Positions 37,913 through 45,683 of a stretch of DNA of 64,000 nucleotides are shown in pieces (the stretch's first letter is position 1; each line of letters starts with the position of its first letter). Both the position numbers and the translations under genes were made by a program. The DNA comes from Hymenobacter plasmatis. Its GTDB lineage: Bacteria > Bacteroidota > Bacteroidia > Cytophagales > Hymenobacteraceae. The notes under the pieces are model-generated. The model had not been told where the DNA came from, searched no databases, and was given only the letters and a program-made list of their open reading frames with translations. The stretch is taken from the NCBI RefSeq assembly GCF_020711255.1, contig NZ_JAJFAW010000004.1, forward strand, positions 62,001-126,000. Reading direction: 5' to 3'.

Positions 37913-38938
37913 GTGAGCAATTCTAACTCCGGAGTACGCTTCGTTATCTGCGGGGTGGGCCACATTGGTCGGCGCCACGCGGCCCTAATTTCCCGCTACC
38001 CAGGCGCCACATTAGTCGCCCTGATTGACGTGCGCCAGGAATTGCAGCCGAGCCTGGCCGTCGAGTTTCCGGGCGTGCCGTTTTTCGCTTCGCTGGAGGC
38101 ATATCTAACGCACGGCCCGGCCGCCGATGTGCTCACCGTGGCCACGCCCAATGGCCTGCACGCCCCGCAGGCGGTAGCCGGCCTGCGCCACGGCCTGCAC
38201 GTGGTGGTGGAAAAACCCCTGGCCCTGGCCCAAGCCGATGCCGAAACCATCGTGCAAACAGCCCTGCAAACCGGGCGGTTGGTGTTTTGCGTGATGCAAA
38301 ACCGATACTCGCCCCCGGCCGCTTGGCTCAAGCAGGTGGTTGACGAAGGCCGCCTGGGCCAAGTGTACCTTGTGCAGTTCAACTGCTTCTGGAACCGCGA
38401 CGCGCGCTACTATAAGGCCGGCGGCTGGAAAGGCTCCCAGGAACTGGACGGCGGCACGCTCTTCACGCAATTCAGCCACTTCGTTGATTTGCTGTATTGG
38501 GTCTTCGGCGACATTACGAATATCAACGCCCGCTTCCGCGACTTCAACCACGCCGGCCTCACCGAATTTGAGGACAGCGGCCTCGTCACCTTCGACCTAG
38601 AGCGAGGCGGCAGCGGCACCCTGCAATACAGCACCGCCGTGTGGGACCGCAACCTCGAAAGCAGCCTCACCGTGGTAGCCGAGCACGGCAGCCTCAAACT
38701 GGGCGGGCAATACATGGACAAAGTAGAGTACTGCCACTTGCGCGACTACACCCTACCCCAGTTGCCGGCCACCAACCCCGCCAACGACTACGGCCCCTAC
38801 CAGGGCTCGGCCGCCAACCACGTGCAGGTGATTGAAAACGTGGTGGAAACCGTGCTGCAGCGCAGCTGCGCAACCACCAACGCGCAGGAAGGCCTGAAAG
38901 TGGTGGAGATAATTGAGCGGATTTACGCGTTAAGGTAG
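37913..38938 (+). CDS. Gfo/Idh/MocA-family sugar dehydrogenase (WlbA-like)
   Basis: 341 residues. The Rossmann motif 'ICGVGHIGRRH' is near the N-terminus, the family 'EKPLAL' motif follows at ~100, and 'GGWKGSQELDGGTLFTQFSH' with 'HFVDLLYWVFGD' matches WlbA/WbpB UDP-N-acetyl-glucosaminuronate 3-dehydrogenases. With the upstream aminotransferase it would make a 3-amino sugar nucleotide. The start is a GTG at 37913; the gene is in one operon with the aminotransferase. Confidence 0.87.
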   Translation: MSNSNSGVRFVICGVGHIGRRHAALISRYPGATLVALIDVRQELQPSLAVEFPGVPFFASLEAYLTHGPAADVLTVATPNGLHAPQAVAGLRHGLHVVVEKPLALAQADAETIVQTALQTGRLVFCVMQNRYSPPAAWLKQVVDEGRLGQVYLVQFNCFWNRDARYYKAGGWKGSQELDGGTLFTQFSHFVDLLYWVFGDITNINARFRDFNHAGLTEFEDSGLVTFDLERGGSGTLQYSTAVWDRNLESSLTVVAEHGSLKLGGQYMDKVEYCHLRDYTLPQLPATNPANDYGPYQGSAANHVQVIENVVETVLQRSCATTNAQEGLKVVEIIERIYALR

Positions 38939-39079
38939 TCAGCCGCACTTCCTTACCGTTAAGGTCAACGCATTTCGACCGACGCTCCGAAAGGCCCAGC
39001 CAGTTCCTTGTGGAGCAGCCAATTGCCTACCGGATGATACAGCCGGTTGAAGTCAGTTCGCTCTATATTATTGCCGATA

Positions 39080-39949
39080 ATGACAAACGAACAAACCGCC
39101 ATCAAAGCCACCTATTTCAGCATTGCTGGCAATACCTGCTTGGCACTGATAAAAGGAGTAGCCGGCGTATTTGGAAATTCTTACGCCTTGGTAGCGGATG
39201 CTATCGAATCGACAACAGATATCCTTTCGTCTTTTCTGGTGCTGTTGGGAATAAAGTATTCCAATAAGCCGGCCGACGAAAACCACCCCTACGGCCACGG
39301 GCGCGCCGAACCGCTCGTCACCTTTCTCGTGGTTGGTTTCTTAATTACCTCTGCCACTATCATTGCTTACGAAAGCATCCAAAACATCGGGACGCCCCAC
39401 GCGCTGCCCAAATCCTGGACGCTCTACATCCTCGGCGGCATCATTGTCTGGAAAGAAATTTCTTATCGGCTGGTCCTTAAGAAAAGCGAGGAAACCAACA
39501 GCTCGTCGCTGAAAGCGGATGCCTGGCACCACCGGAGCGACGCCATTACCTCGGTTGCGGCATTTATTGGAATTTCGATTGCCCTGATTCTGGGGAAAGG
39601 GTACGAATCGGCCGACGATTGGGCCGCGCTTTTTGCCTCCGGGTTTATTCTGTACAACAGCTACTTGATTTTCCGGCCCGCCCTGGGTGAAATCATGGAT
39701 GAGCACCTGCATGATGACCTGATTGAGGAAATCAGAAAGGTGGCGCTGCAGGTGGACGGCATAAAGGGCACGGAAAAATGCTTCGTGCGCAAAGCGGGTA
39801 TGCAGTACCACGTCGACCTGCATGCGAAAGTGGCCGCGAGCCTGACCGTCCGGCAAGGCCACGACATCGCCCACCAGCTCAAAGACACGCTGTGCCAGGA
39901 GATTCCCGAACTAGGGCATGTCTTAATTCACATCGAACCGTACGGTTAG
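39080..39949 (+). CDS. Cation diffusion facilitator (CDF) metal exporter
   Basis: 289 residues with six membrane helices and a C-terminal cytoplasmic domain. The first metal site, usually HxxxD or DxxxD, is 'ESTTD' (Glu43, Asp47); the second is 'HHRSD'. 'ENHPYGHGRAEPLVTF' is the family signature. CDF proteins export Zn, Fe or Mn in exchange for protons. The Glu in site A differs from zinc-type exporters, which fits other metals, but specificity cannot be assigned. The ATG at 39080 is used; an in-frame ATG at 39047 is upstream. Confidence 0.9.
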   Translation: MTNEQTAIKATYFSIAGNTCLALIKGVAGVFGNSYALVADAIESTTDILSSFLVLLGIKYSNKPADENHPYGHGRAEPLVTFLVVGFLITSATIIAYESIQNIGTPHALPKSWTLYILGGIIVWKEISYRLVLKKSEETNSSSLKADAWHHRSDAITSVAAFIGISIALILGKGYESADDWAALFASGFILYNSYLIFRPALGEIMDEHLHDDLIEEIRKVALQVDGIKGTEKCFVRKAGMQYHVDLHAKVAASLTVRQGHDIAHQLKDTLCQEIPELGHVLIHIEPYG

Positions 39950-39951
39950 AT

Positions 39952-39982
39952 TGCGCTTTCGGAGTTGCACTCCGAAAGCGCA
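39952..39982. terminator. Perfect hairpin between convergent genes
   Basis: Arms TGCGCTTTCGGAGT and its exact complement close a 3-nt loop just after the CDF stop codon and before the DUF3078 gene's stop. It has no T-run, so it may be a weak or factor-assisted terminator. Confidence 0.6.
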
Positions 39983-40013
39983 GTAGTCCGAAATAGCTGG
40001 TAGCAAACCCACG

Positions 40014-40958
40014 CTACTTCTTCTCGTCCACGAAGTTCTGGAAGGCGTAGGCGATGCCGATGGTTAGGCCCTGGCTGAACTGCACGCCGCTGTCCTGGTC
40101 GTAGTCGTAGAGGGCGATGCCATTGAGGGCGACGTTGATGTATTTTCCCACTTTGGCGGTGAGACCCAGGTCGAGGCGGTGGTCGATTTCCTGGGTGTTG
40201 AAGTGCTCGTAGTTGGCAAAGAGGACGTAGCGCGCTTTCAGGTTGACGGTTGGGCTGATATTCTTATCCAGTTCGGCTAGGATTTGGGCGGCCAGCACTT
40301 CAAAGCGGGTGCTGTGGCCCGGGTTTACGCCGTAGGGCTTGTCGCCGAGGGCCGCTACAAACCGGTCGGCGCGGTTGACGACGGTGAGGCGCGGGGCGAA
40401 GGGAGCCAGCCGCACGTGGAAATACGTGGTGGGGTGGAACTCGAAGCCGTAGGCGGCGGTAATGAACGCCGGGGCGAAGAAATCGGAAACCTGGCGGGCG
40501 CGCTCGTTGCCAGTGGCGTCCTTGTCGTACTTGTAGCCTGGCGCAAACTGCGAGAGCAGGTTCAGCGACAGGAACATATCCCAGTCGGTACTGATGGCGC
40601 GGCCGTACTTGGTATCGAGGTACAGGCGGTCCTGGCCTTTGCGGTAGCCCAGGCCCTTGGTTTCGGAAAAGGCAAAGAGGAAATCGGCTTCGTTATCGAA
40701 GCTGTGGGCCCCGCTTTTCCGGTTGGCCCGCAGATTGGCCAGGGCATTGAAGCCGATGGTGTTGACCCCACCGCCGCGCCAGTTGCTGCTCAGCAGTGAT
40801 TCATTCAGCCCAAGGCCGGTTTTGCCGGATTTCCGCCAGAGCAGCACGGGCTCGGCCGGTGCATCGGTCGGCGCCGCAGCAGGCGCGGGTGTGGTTTGGG
40901 CTTGGGCAGGAGCTACAGCCAGCCCAACGGCCAGCAACGGGAGGAACCGGAGACGCAT
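40014..40958 (-). CDS. DUF3078 secreted/outer-membrane protein
   Basis: 314 residues with a signal peptide ending 'PAQAQTTP'. The DUF3078 core 'LNESLLSSNWRGGGVNTIGF' is followed by about ten amphipathic beta strands, typical of an outer-membrane barrel ending in 'AYAFQNFVDEKK'. Its function is unknown in Bacteroidota. The ATG at 40958 is preferred over a TTG two codons upstream. Confidence 0.85.
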   Translation of the reverse strand: MRLRFLPLLAVGLAVAPAQAQTTPAPAAAPTDAPAEPVLLWRKSGKTGLGLNESLLSSNWRGGGVNTIGFNALANLRANRKSGAHSFDNEADFLFAFSETKGLGYRKGQDRLYLDTKYGRAISTDWDMFLSLNLLSQFAPGYKYDKDATGNERARQVSDFFAPAFITAAYGFEFHPTTYFHVRLAPFAPRLTVVNRADRFVAALGDKPYGVNPGHSTRFEVLAAQILAELDKNISPTVNLKARYVLFANYEHFNTQEIDHRLDLGLTAKVGKYINVALNGIALYDYDQDSGVQFSQGLTIGIAYAFQNFVDEKK

Positions 40959-40983
40959 AAACAAGGAGTAGAGTTTGCATGGG

Positions 40984-40991
40984 CAAAGTAA
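40984..40991 (-). promoter_or_regulatory. TTACTTTG -7-like box for the DUF3078 gene
   Basis: On the minus strand this differs from TAnnTTTG at one position and lies 25 nt before the ATG. Confidence 0.35.
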
Positions 40992-41205
40992 TCAGGCACC
41001 GCTCAGCTTTCTCTAAGGCCCTGCTCCCTGATGAATGGGTCGCAGCCTTTGGAACGAGGCCCGACCCAAGCATACTATTGGTTACCAGTTTCATTGTTCA
41101 TGCGTTACGGTATCTTTTGCTTAATTTTAGGCTCGCAATGGCCCGGGAGCACAGAGCCCTTTGAGCGTTGCATGAGCCTTGCGGTCACATCTGCTGGTTG
41201 CGCTT

Positions 41206-41661
41206 ATGGGCCTTTACCAACTCATCTACCAGAGCCAGTCGCTGGTGCCGTTTGAGACGCCCGAGCTTATGGACTTGATGCACCAGGCACGGGCCTTCAA
41301 CCGGACTCACCACATCACGGGTCTGCTCCTTTACACCCCCGATGGCCGGTTTCTGCAAGTGCTGGAAGGCGAGGAAGAGGTGGTGCGGGACCTGTATTAC
41401 AACCACATTGTATTCGACCCGCGCCACTACAATTGCCAGGTGTTGGCCGATGGGCCCTGCATGCGTCGCAGCTTCGCTGACTGGACCATGGGCTTCCGAG
41501 TGGCCCAGGCCCGGGACCTGCGCAAGCTGTTGAGCCCCGTGCCTCCCGATATTCCCGGCCTGCTCGTGCCGCGCCCCCACACCCGCCCCGAGCTGCTGGA
41601 GCTGCTGCTGGACTTTGTGGCCAATTGCGAAACAGAGCCGTGGCGGGAGCACCCCGTCTAA
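41206..41661 (+). CDS. BLUF-domain blue-light sensor
   Basis: 151 residues; the whole N-terminal ~97 residues are a BLUF domain. All photocycle residues are present: Tyr8 ('LIYQS'), Asn32, Gln51 ('FLQVLEG'), Trp93 and Met95 ('FADWTMGF'), with the spacing seen in AppA. It should bind FAD and respond to blue light. There is no effector domain beyond a ~45-residue helical C-terminal tail, so its output must be a partner protein. The ATG at 41206 begins the domain; upstream in-frame codons are unsupported. No regulator is adjacent. Confidence 0.9.
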   Translation: MGLYQLIYQSQSLVPFETPELMDLMHQARAFNRTHHITGLLLYTPDGRFLQVLEGEEEVVRDLYYNHIVFDPRHYNCQVLADGPCMRRSFADWTMGFRVAQARDLRKLLSPVPPDIPGLLVPRPHTRPELLELLLDFVANCETEPWREHPV

Positions 41662-41710
41662 AAGTGCGGAGGCCGACTGTCGTACCGAGCGGAGCAGCTC
41701 TACCATGCCT

Positions 41711-41797
41711 CCTGTCATGCAGAGCGCAGCGAAGCATCTTATCACGGCTCAACGATTCGTTCGCACCTGATAAGATGCTTCCTTCGTCAGCATGACA
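41711..41797. repeat. Chimeric family A repeat
   Basis: The left half (CCTGTCATGCAGAGCGCAGC then GAAGCATCTTATC) is one subtype. The right half (GATAAGATGCTTCCTTCGTC then AGCATGACA) is the complement of the other subtype seen at 3721 and 11425. Only GATAAGATGCTT and the ends pair. Confidence 0.75.
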
Positions 41798-41918
41798 TGA
41801 GGCGCGAGCGAGCTGCTTGGCTACGAACCGTCGGTTTGCTGTGCTATGCATGACGGCCCAAAAACGAATTTCTAAACAACTTCGCCGCCGCGCTGCCACA
41901 CCTATCCGCTGCCTCCGG

Positions 41919-41926
41919 TATCTTTA
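41919..41926 (+). promoter_or_regulatory. TATCTTTA -7-like box 5 nt before the AddB-like gene
   Basis: One mismatch to TAnnTTTG at the last base, followed by CCGTA and the ATG at 41932. This would make a leaderless or near-leaderless mRNA. Confidence 0.5.
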
Positions 41927-41931
41927 CCGTA

Positions 41932-44925
41932 ATGCCTGCCCGCCCTACTTCCTTCTCCGCTTCTGCCACTGTTGCGCCGCTTGAGGCGCCCGTTTCCTTT
42001 CTCGCCGCCACTGCCCGCGAGCTGCTGGACCTCTACGGTTCCGGGCCGCTCGATGAGCTGTCGGAAATAGTAGTGGTGGTGCCCACGCGCCGGGCCGTGG
42101 TGTACCTCAAAAACGAGCTGGCCCTGGCCCTGCCCACCGGCTCGCCGCTGTGGGCCCCGCGCGTGGCCGCCATGGAAGACTACATGGTGGAGCTGGCCGG
42201 CGTGCAGGTAGAGGAGCCCATTGCCCTGCAGCTGCTGCTGTTCGACATCCTCAAAAACATCGACACCCACCTCGACTTCGACCGGTTTGTGGGTTGGGCT
42301 GGGCTGCTGCTGAGTGACTTCTCCAATCTCGACCAAAACCTGGCCCCTACCCGCAAGGTGTTTGAGTACCTGAGCCTGGCCAAGGCCTTGGAGCGCTGGG
42401 ACCTGGACGCCCTGCCCGAAAAAAGCAAGGCCGCTGCTCACTCGTTCAGCTTCTGGGACCAGCTCGAAAAAGTGTACCGCGAGCTGAAGCGCCGCATGCT
42501 GGCCAACCACCTCGCCTACCCCGGCCTGGCCTACCGCATGGCCGTGGAAAAGCTGGAGAAGCGCATCCAGGACCCTGCCGAGCCCGAAGTGGCCCGCCAC
42601 GTGTTCGTTGGGCTGGGCAACCTGTCGAAGGCCGAAGAAAAGCTCATCCGCCTGCTCATCGGCGCCGACCGGGCCGAAGTCCGCTTCGACGCCGACCCAT
42701 TTTACCTGGAGGAAGGCTCGCCCAACCGGGCCGGCCAGCACCTGGGCCGCTATTTCAAGCAGTGGAACCTGCCCCGCGAGAACATGGGCGGCGGAGTGGA
42801 GTGGCTGCGCGGCCAGCCCCACCACGTACGCTACCTGGGCGTGGCCAACCCCAGCATGCAGGGCAAGCTGGCCGGCCAGCTCCTGGCCGAGGCCCGGCGC
42901 CAGTACCCCGAGGCTACCGTGGCCGTGGTGCTGCCCGACGAAACCTTGCTGCTGCCCGTGCTCCACGGCCTGCCGCCCGACGAAGTGCCCGATTACAACG
43001 TGACCATGGGCCTGAGCTTCCAGGCTACGCCCCTGTTCAACCTAGTGGACTTGCTGTTTGAGGTGCACCTGACCGGCATCCGGGAGGGCAGCGCCGAAAG
43101 TGGCTACGGCGTGCCCCGCTACCACCACCTGGCCGTGACCAAGCTGCTGGCCCACCCCTTCCTGCGCCGCTACCAGCACTGGCAGGACCGCCAGCCCAAC
43201 GAGCCCCAATACCACGGCGTTCTGGACCACGTGTGCCGCGAAATCGTGCGCCTGAACGCGGTGCTGCTGCCCGCCAGCGAGCTCGTGAAACTCGGGGCGC
43301 ACCACCCGCTCATTGAGGCACTGTTCAAGACCTGGGACAACTGCGACGACATCATTGCGGCCTGCCACACGCTGATTGACTTGCTCAAGCAGGTGTATTC
43401 CGACAAGCAGTCGGGCATTGAGGCCGAGTACCTGTACCTATTCTATACCCTGATAAAGCAGCTCGACTCGGCCTTCGATTGCCGGGAGCAGCGGCTGTCG
43501 GTGCGCTCGTTCCGGCGCTTTCTCTACGAGCAGATGGCCCGCACCCGCCTACCCTTCTCGGGCGAGCCGCTGGCCGATGTGCAGGTGATGGGCCTATTCG
43601 AAACCCGGGCCCTGGACTTCGACCACGTTATCATTCTGAGCTGCAACGAAGGCGTGCTGCCCGCGCCCAAAAAGCAGCAGTCGCTGTTTCCGTACGACGT
43701 CCTCACCGAGTTCAAGCTGCCCACCTACGCCGATGCCGAGGCCATCACGGCCTACAACTTCTGGCGGCTGCTGCAGCGGGCCAAGCGGATTGATTTGGTG
43801 CACGTGCTGCCCGGCGCTGAGGGCATGAAGAGTGGCGAGCGCAGCCGGTTTTTGCTCCAACTGAAGAACGACTTGCTGCCGCAAAACCCGCAGCTCATCC
43901 TGGAGGACCTTACGGTGAGCGTGGCCGGTCCGGACACCGAAGTAGCCGTCGACCCTTACGAGGGCGACCTCATCTTGGAGAAAGACCCCGAGATGCTGGC
44001 AGCCCTGCGCGGCGTGCTCGAACGCAACATTTCCCCCTCGCGGCTCAACGATTTCCTGGCCTGCTCGCTGCGCTTCTACTTCTCGAAAGTGGCCCGCTTC
44101 CAGGAAAACGACGCCGTGGAGGAAACGCTGGAGGCCGGCAGCTTTGGCACCATGGTGCACGCGGCGCTGGAAAACCTGATGATGCCTTTTGAGCAGCAGG
44201 CCCGCCCCATCACGGCCGCCGACATCCCGGAGCTGCTCAAGCATGTGTCCGAGGAAGTGCGCAAGGCCCTGCGACAGGAAGAAACCGAAAAGCACGCCCG
44301 CCCCGACGAAGGCCTGAACCACGTGTACGGCCAGGTGGCGGTGCGCCTTATTTCGCGCTATCTCGAGGGTCTGGAGCAGAACGAGGGCCTACCGCTGCGC
44401 CTGTTCAGCCTGGAGAAAGACCTGGCGGCCACGGTGTTCGTCGACGTGCCCGGCTCGGGACCGCTCGCCGTGCGCCTGTTCGGCAAAGCCGACCGGGTAG
44501 ACCAGCTGCCCGACGGCCGCCTGCGCGTGGTCGACTACAAAACCGGCCTCGTCGAGGCCAACGACCTCAACCTCACCAACCGCGGCAAGCTCACCCCGGC
44601 CGAAGCCACCGAGCGCCTGCTCTGGGAAGCCACCTCCAGCGCCGACAAAGTGCGCCAGCTGTGGCTCTATCGCCTCATGTTGGCCAGCACCGAGAAGCGC
44701 GAAACCGAAAACACCGCCATCGTGTCGATGCGCAACCTCGACAAAGGCTTGCTGTCGGCGGACTTAAGCTTTCTCACCCCCGAAGGGCAGGATTTCGTGC
44801 AGGTTTCGGAGGAATTGGTGCGTAAAATTGTACTGCGCATTCTGGACCCGACGGAGCCCATTCGCAAAACTGACGATTTGAAAAAGTGTGAGCACTGCCC
44901 CTACCGCGGCATTTGCGCACGGTAA
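41932..44925 (+). CDS. AddB-like PD-(D/E)XK nuclease
   Basis: 997 residues. The N-terminal half resembles the inactivated helicase domain of AddB ('VVVPTRRAVVYLKNEL', no Walker A lysine). The C-terminal part is a RecB-type nuclease: 'GTMVHAALENLM', 'GKADRVDQLPDGRLRVVDYK' with Asp/Asp-Tyr-Lys, and a Cys cluster ('DFLACSLRFY', 'CEHCPYRGIC') that holds a 4Fe-4S cluster in AddB relatives. It would act in double-strand-break end resection with a UvrD-like AddA, which is not linked here. Confidence 0.85.
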   Translation: MPARPTSFSASATVAPLEAPVSFLAATARELLDLYGSGPLDELSEIVVVVPTRRAVVYLKNELALALPTGSPLWAPRVAAMEDYMVELAGVQVEEPIALQLLLFDILKNIDTHLDFDRFVGWAGLLLSDFSNLDQNLAPTRKVFEYLSLAKALERWDLDALPEKSKAAAHSFSFWDQLEKVYRELKRRMLANHLAYPGLAYRMAVEKLEKRIQDPAEPEVARHVFVGLGNLSKAEEKLIRLLIGADRAEVRFDADPFYLEEGSPNRAGQHLGRYFKQWNLPRENMGGGVEWLRGQPHHVRYLGVANPSMQGKLAGQLLAEARRQYPEATVAVVLPDETLLLPVLHGLPPDEVPDYNVTMGLSFQATPLFNLVDLLFEVHLTGIREGSAESGYGVPRYHHLAVTKLLAHPFLRRYQHWQDRQPNEPQYHGVLDHVCREIVRLNAVLLPASELVKLGAHHPLIEALFKTWDNCDDIIAACHTLIDLLKQVYSDKQSGIEAEYLYLFYTLIKQLDSAFDCREQRLSVRSFRRFLYEQMARTRLPFSGEPLADVQVMGLFETRALDFDHVIILSCNEGVLPAPKKQQSLFPYDVLTEFKLPTYADAEAITAYNFWRLLQRAKRIDLVHVLPGAEGMKSGERSRFLLQLKNDLLPQNPQLILEDLTVSVAGPDTEVAVDPYEGDLILEKDPEMLAALRGVLERNISPSRLNDFLACSLRFYFSKVARFQENDAVEETLEAGSFGTMVHAALENLMMPFEQQARPITAADIPELLKHVSEEVRKALRQEETEKHARPDEGLNHVYGQVAVRLISRYLEGLEQNEGLPLRLFSLEKDLAATVFVDVPGSGPLAVRLFGKADRVDQLPDGRLRVVDYKTGLVEANDLNLTNRGKLTPAEATERLLWEATSSADKVRQLWLYRLMLASTEKRETENTAIVSMRNLDKGLLSADLSFLTPEGQDFVQVSEELVRKIVLRILDPTEPIRKTDDLKKCEHCPYRGICAR

Positions 44926-44943
44926 CGTAGCCGTGGTCCACCA

Positions 44944-45066
44944 TCTGTCATCCTTATCTGGCGTCCGCACAGCGAAGGACCATATTACGTGAGAACTACT
45001 AGCAGTTATTAAAATACTTCGCATCGTTCTGTTGTCATTAGGTCCTTCGCAGGCTCAGGATGACAG
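44944..45066. repeat. Degenerate family A repeat
   Basis: TCTGTCATCC...GCGAAGGACC faces TTAGGTCCTTCGCAGGCTCA then GGATGACAG. The outer arms pair imperfectly. It lies in the gap before the deaminase gene. Confidence 0.6.
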
Positions 45067-45100
45067 TCAATAGAAGGAGAACAAAATCAAAATCCCACCC

Positions 45101-45553
45101 ATGACCGACCAGAACCAGAAAGACGAATTCATGCAAGCTGCCATCGACGAAGCCCGCCTGGGCCGGTCGCAAGGAGGCATTCCCATTGGCTCGGTGCTCA
45201 TCCGGGATGGTAAAATTGTAGGCCAGGGCCACAACAAGCGCGTGCAGGAAGATTCTGCCATTAAGCACGGCGAGATGGACTGCCTGACCAATGCCGGCCG
45301 CCAGCGCACTTACCGCGACACTGTTATTTATACCACGCTCATGCCCTGCTACATGTGCGCCGGCACCATCGTGCAATTCAAAATCCCGAAGGTTATCGTG
45401 GGCGAGTCGCGCACCTTCGGCGAGTCGCGGGCCTTCCTCGAAAGCCACGGCGTGGAAGTGGTCGACCTCGACCTGCAGGAGTGCGTGGATATGATGAACG
45501 AGTTCATCGAAGCCGAGCCCACGCTCTGGAACGAAGACATCATGGAGCTGTAA
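45101..45553 (+). CDS. Cytosine-deaminase-like zinc deaminase
   Basis: 150 residues. Zinc-site residues align with yeast cytosine deaminase: 'HGEMD' (His57, Glu59) and 'PCYMC' (Cys83, Cys86), with 'IPIGSVLI' and the C-terminal 'PTLWNEDI'. It should deaminate cytosine (or a related base) in the cytoplasm. The yeast-like C-terminal tail is noteworthy, since most bacterial cytosine deaminases are of the unrelated amidohydrolase type. Confidence 0.85.
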   Translation: MTDQNQKDEFMQAAIDEARLGRSQGGIPIGSVLIRDGKIVGQGHNKRVQEDSAIKHGEMDCLTNAGRQRTYRDTVIYTTLMPCYMCAGTIVQFKIPKVIVGESRTFGESRAFLESHGVEVVDLDLQECVDMMNEFIEAEPTLWNEDIMEL

Positions 45554-45639
45554 GCAACCCGCGGCGCCCGGCCAGCGAGTTCAACGTGAAAATCGGCGAG
45601 CCCACCGAGCTTTAGCGTTTCGCAGGCACCTGCCGGCTC

Positions 45640-45647
45640 CATTTTTG
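45640..45647 (+). promoter_or_regulatory. CATTTTTG -7-like box for the ClC gene
   Basis: One mismatch to TAnnTTTG; predicts a start about 31 nt before the ATG at 45684. Confidence 0.35.
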
Positions 45648-45683
45648 CGTTGCTAGAAATGCGTTAACCACTCGCTGCCGTCT

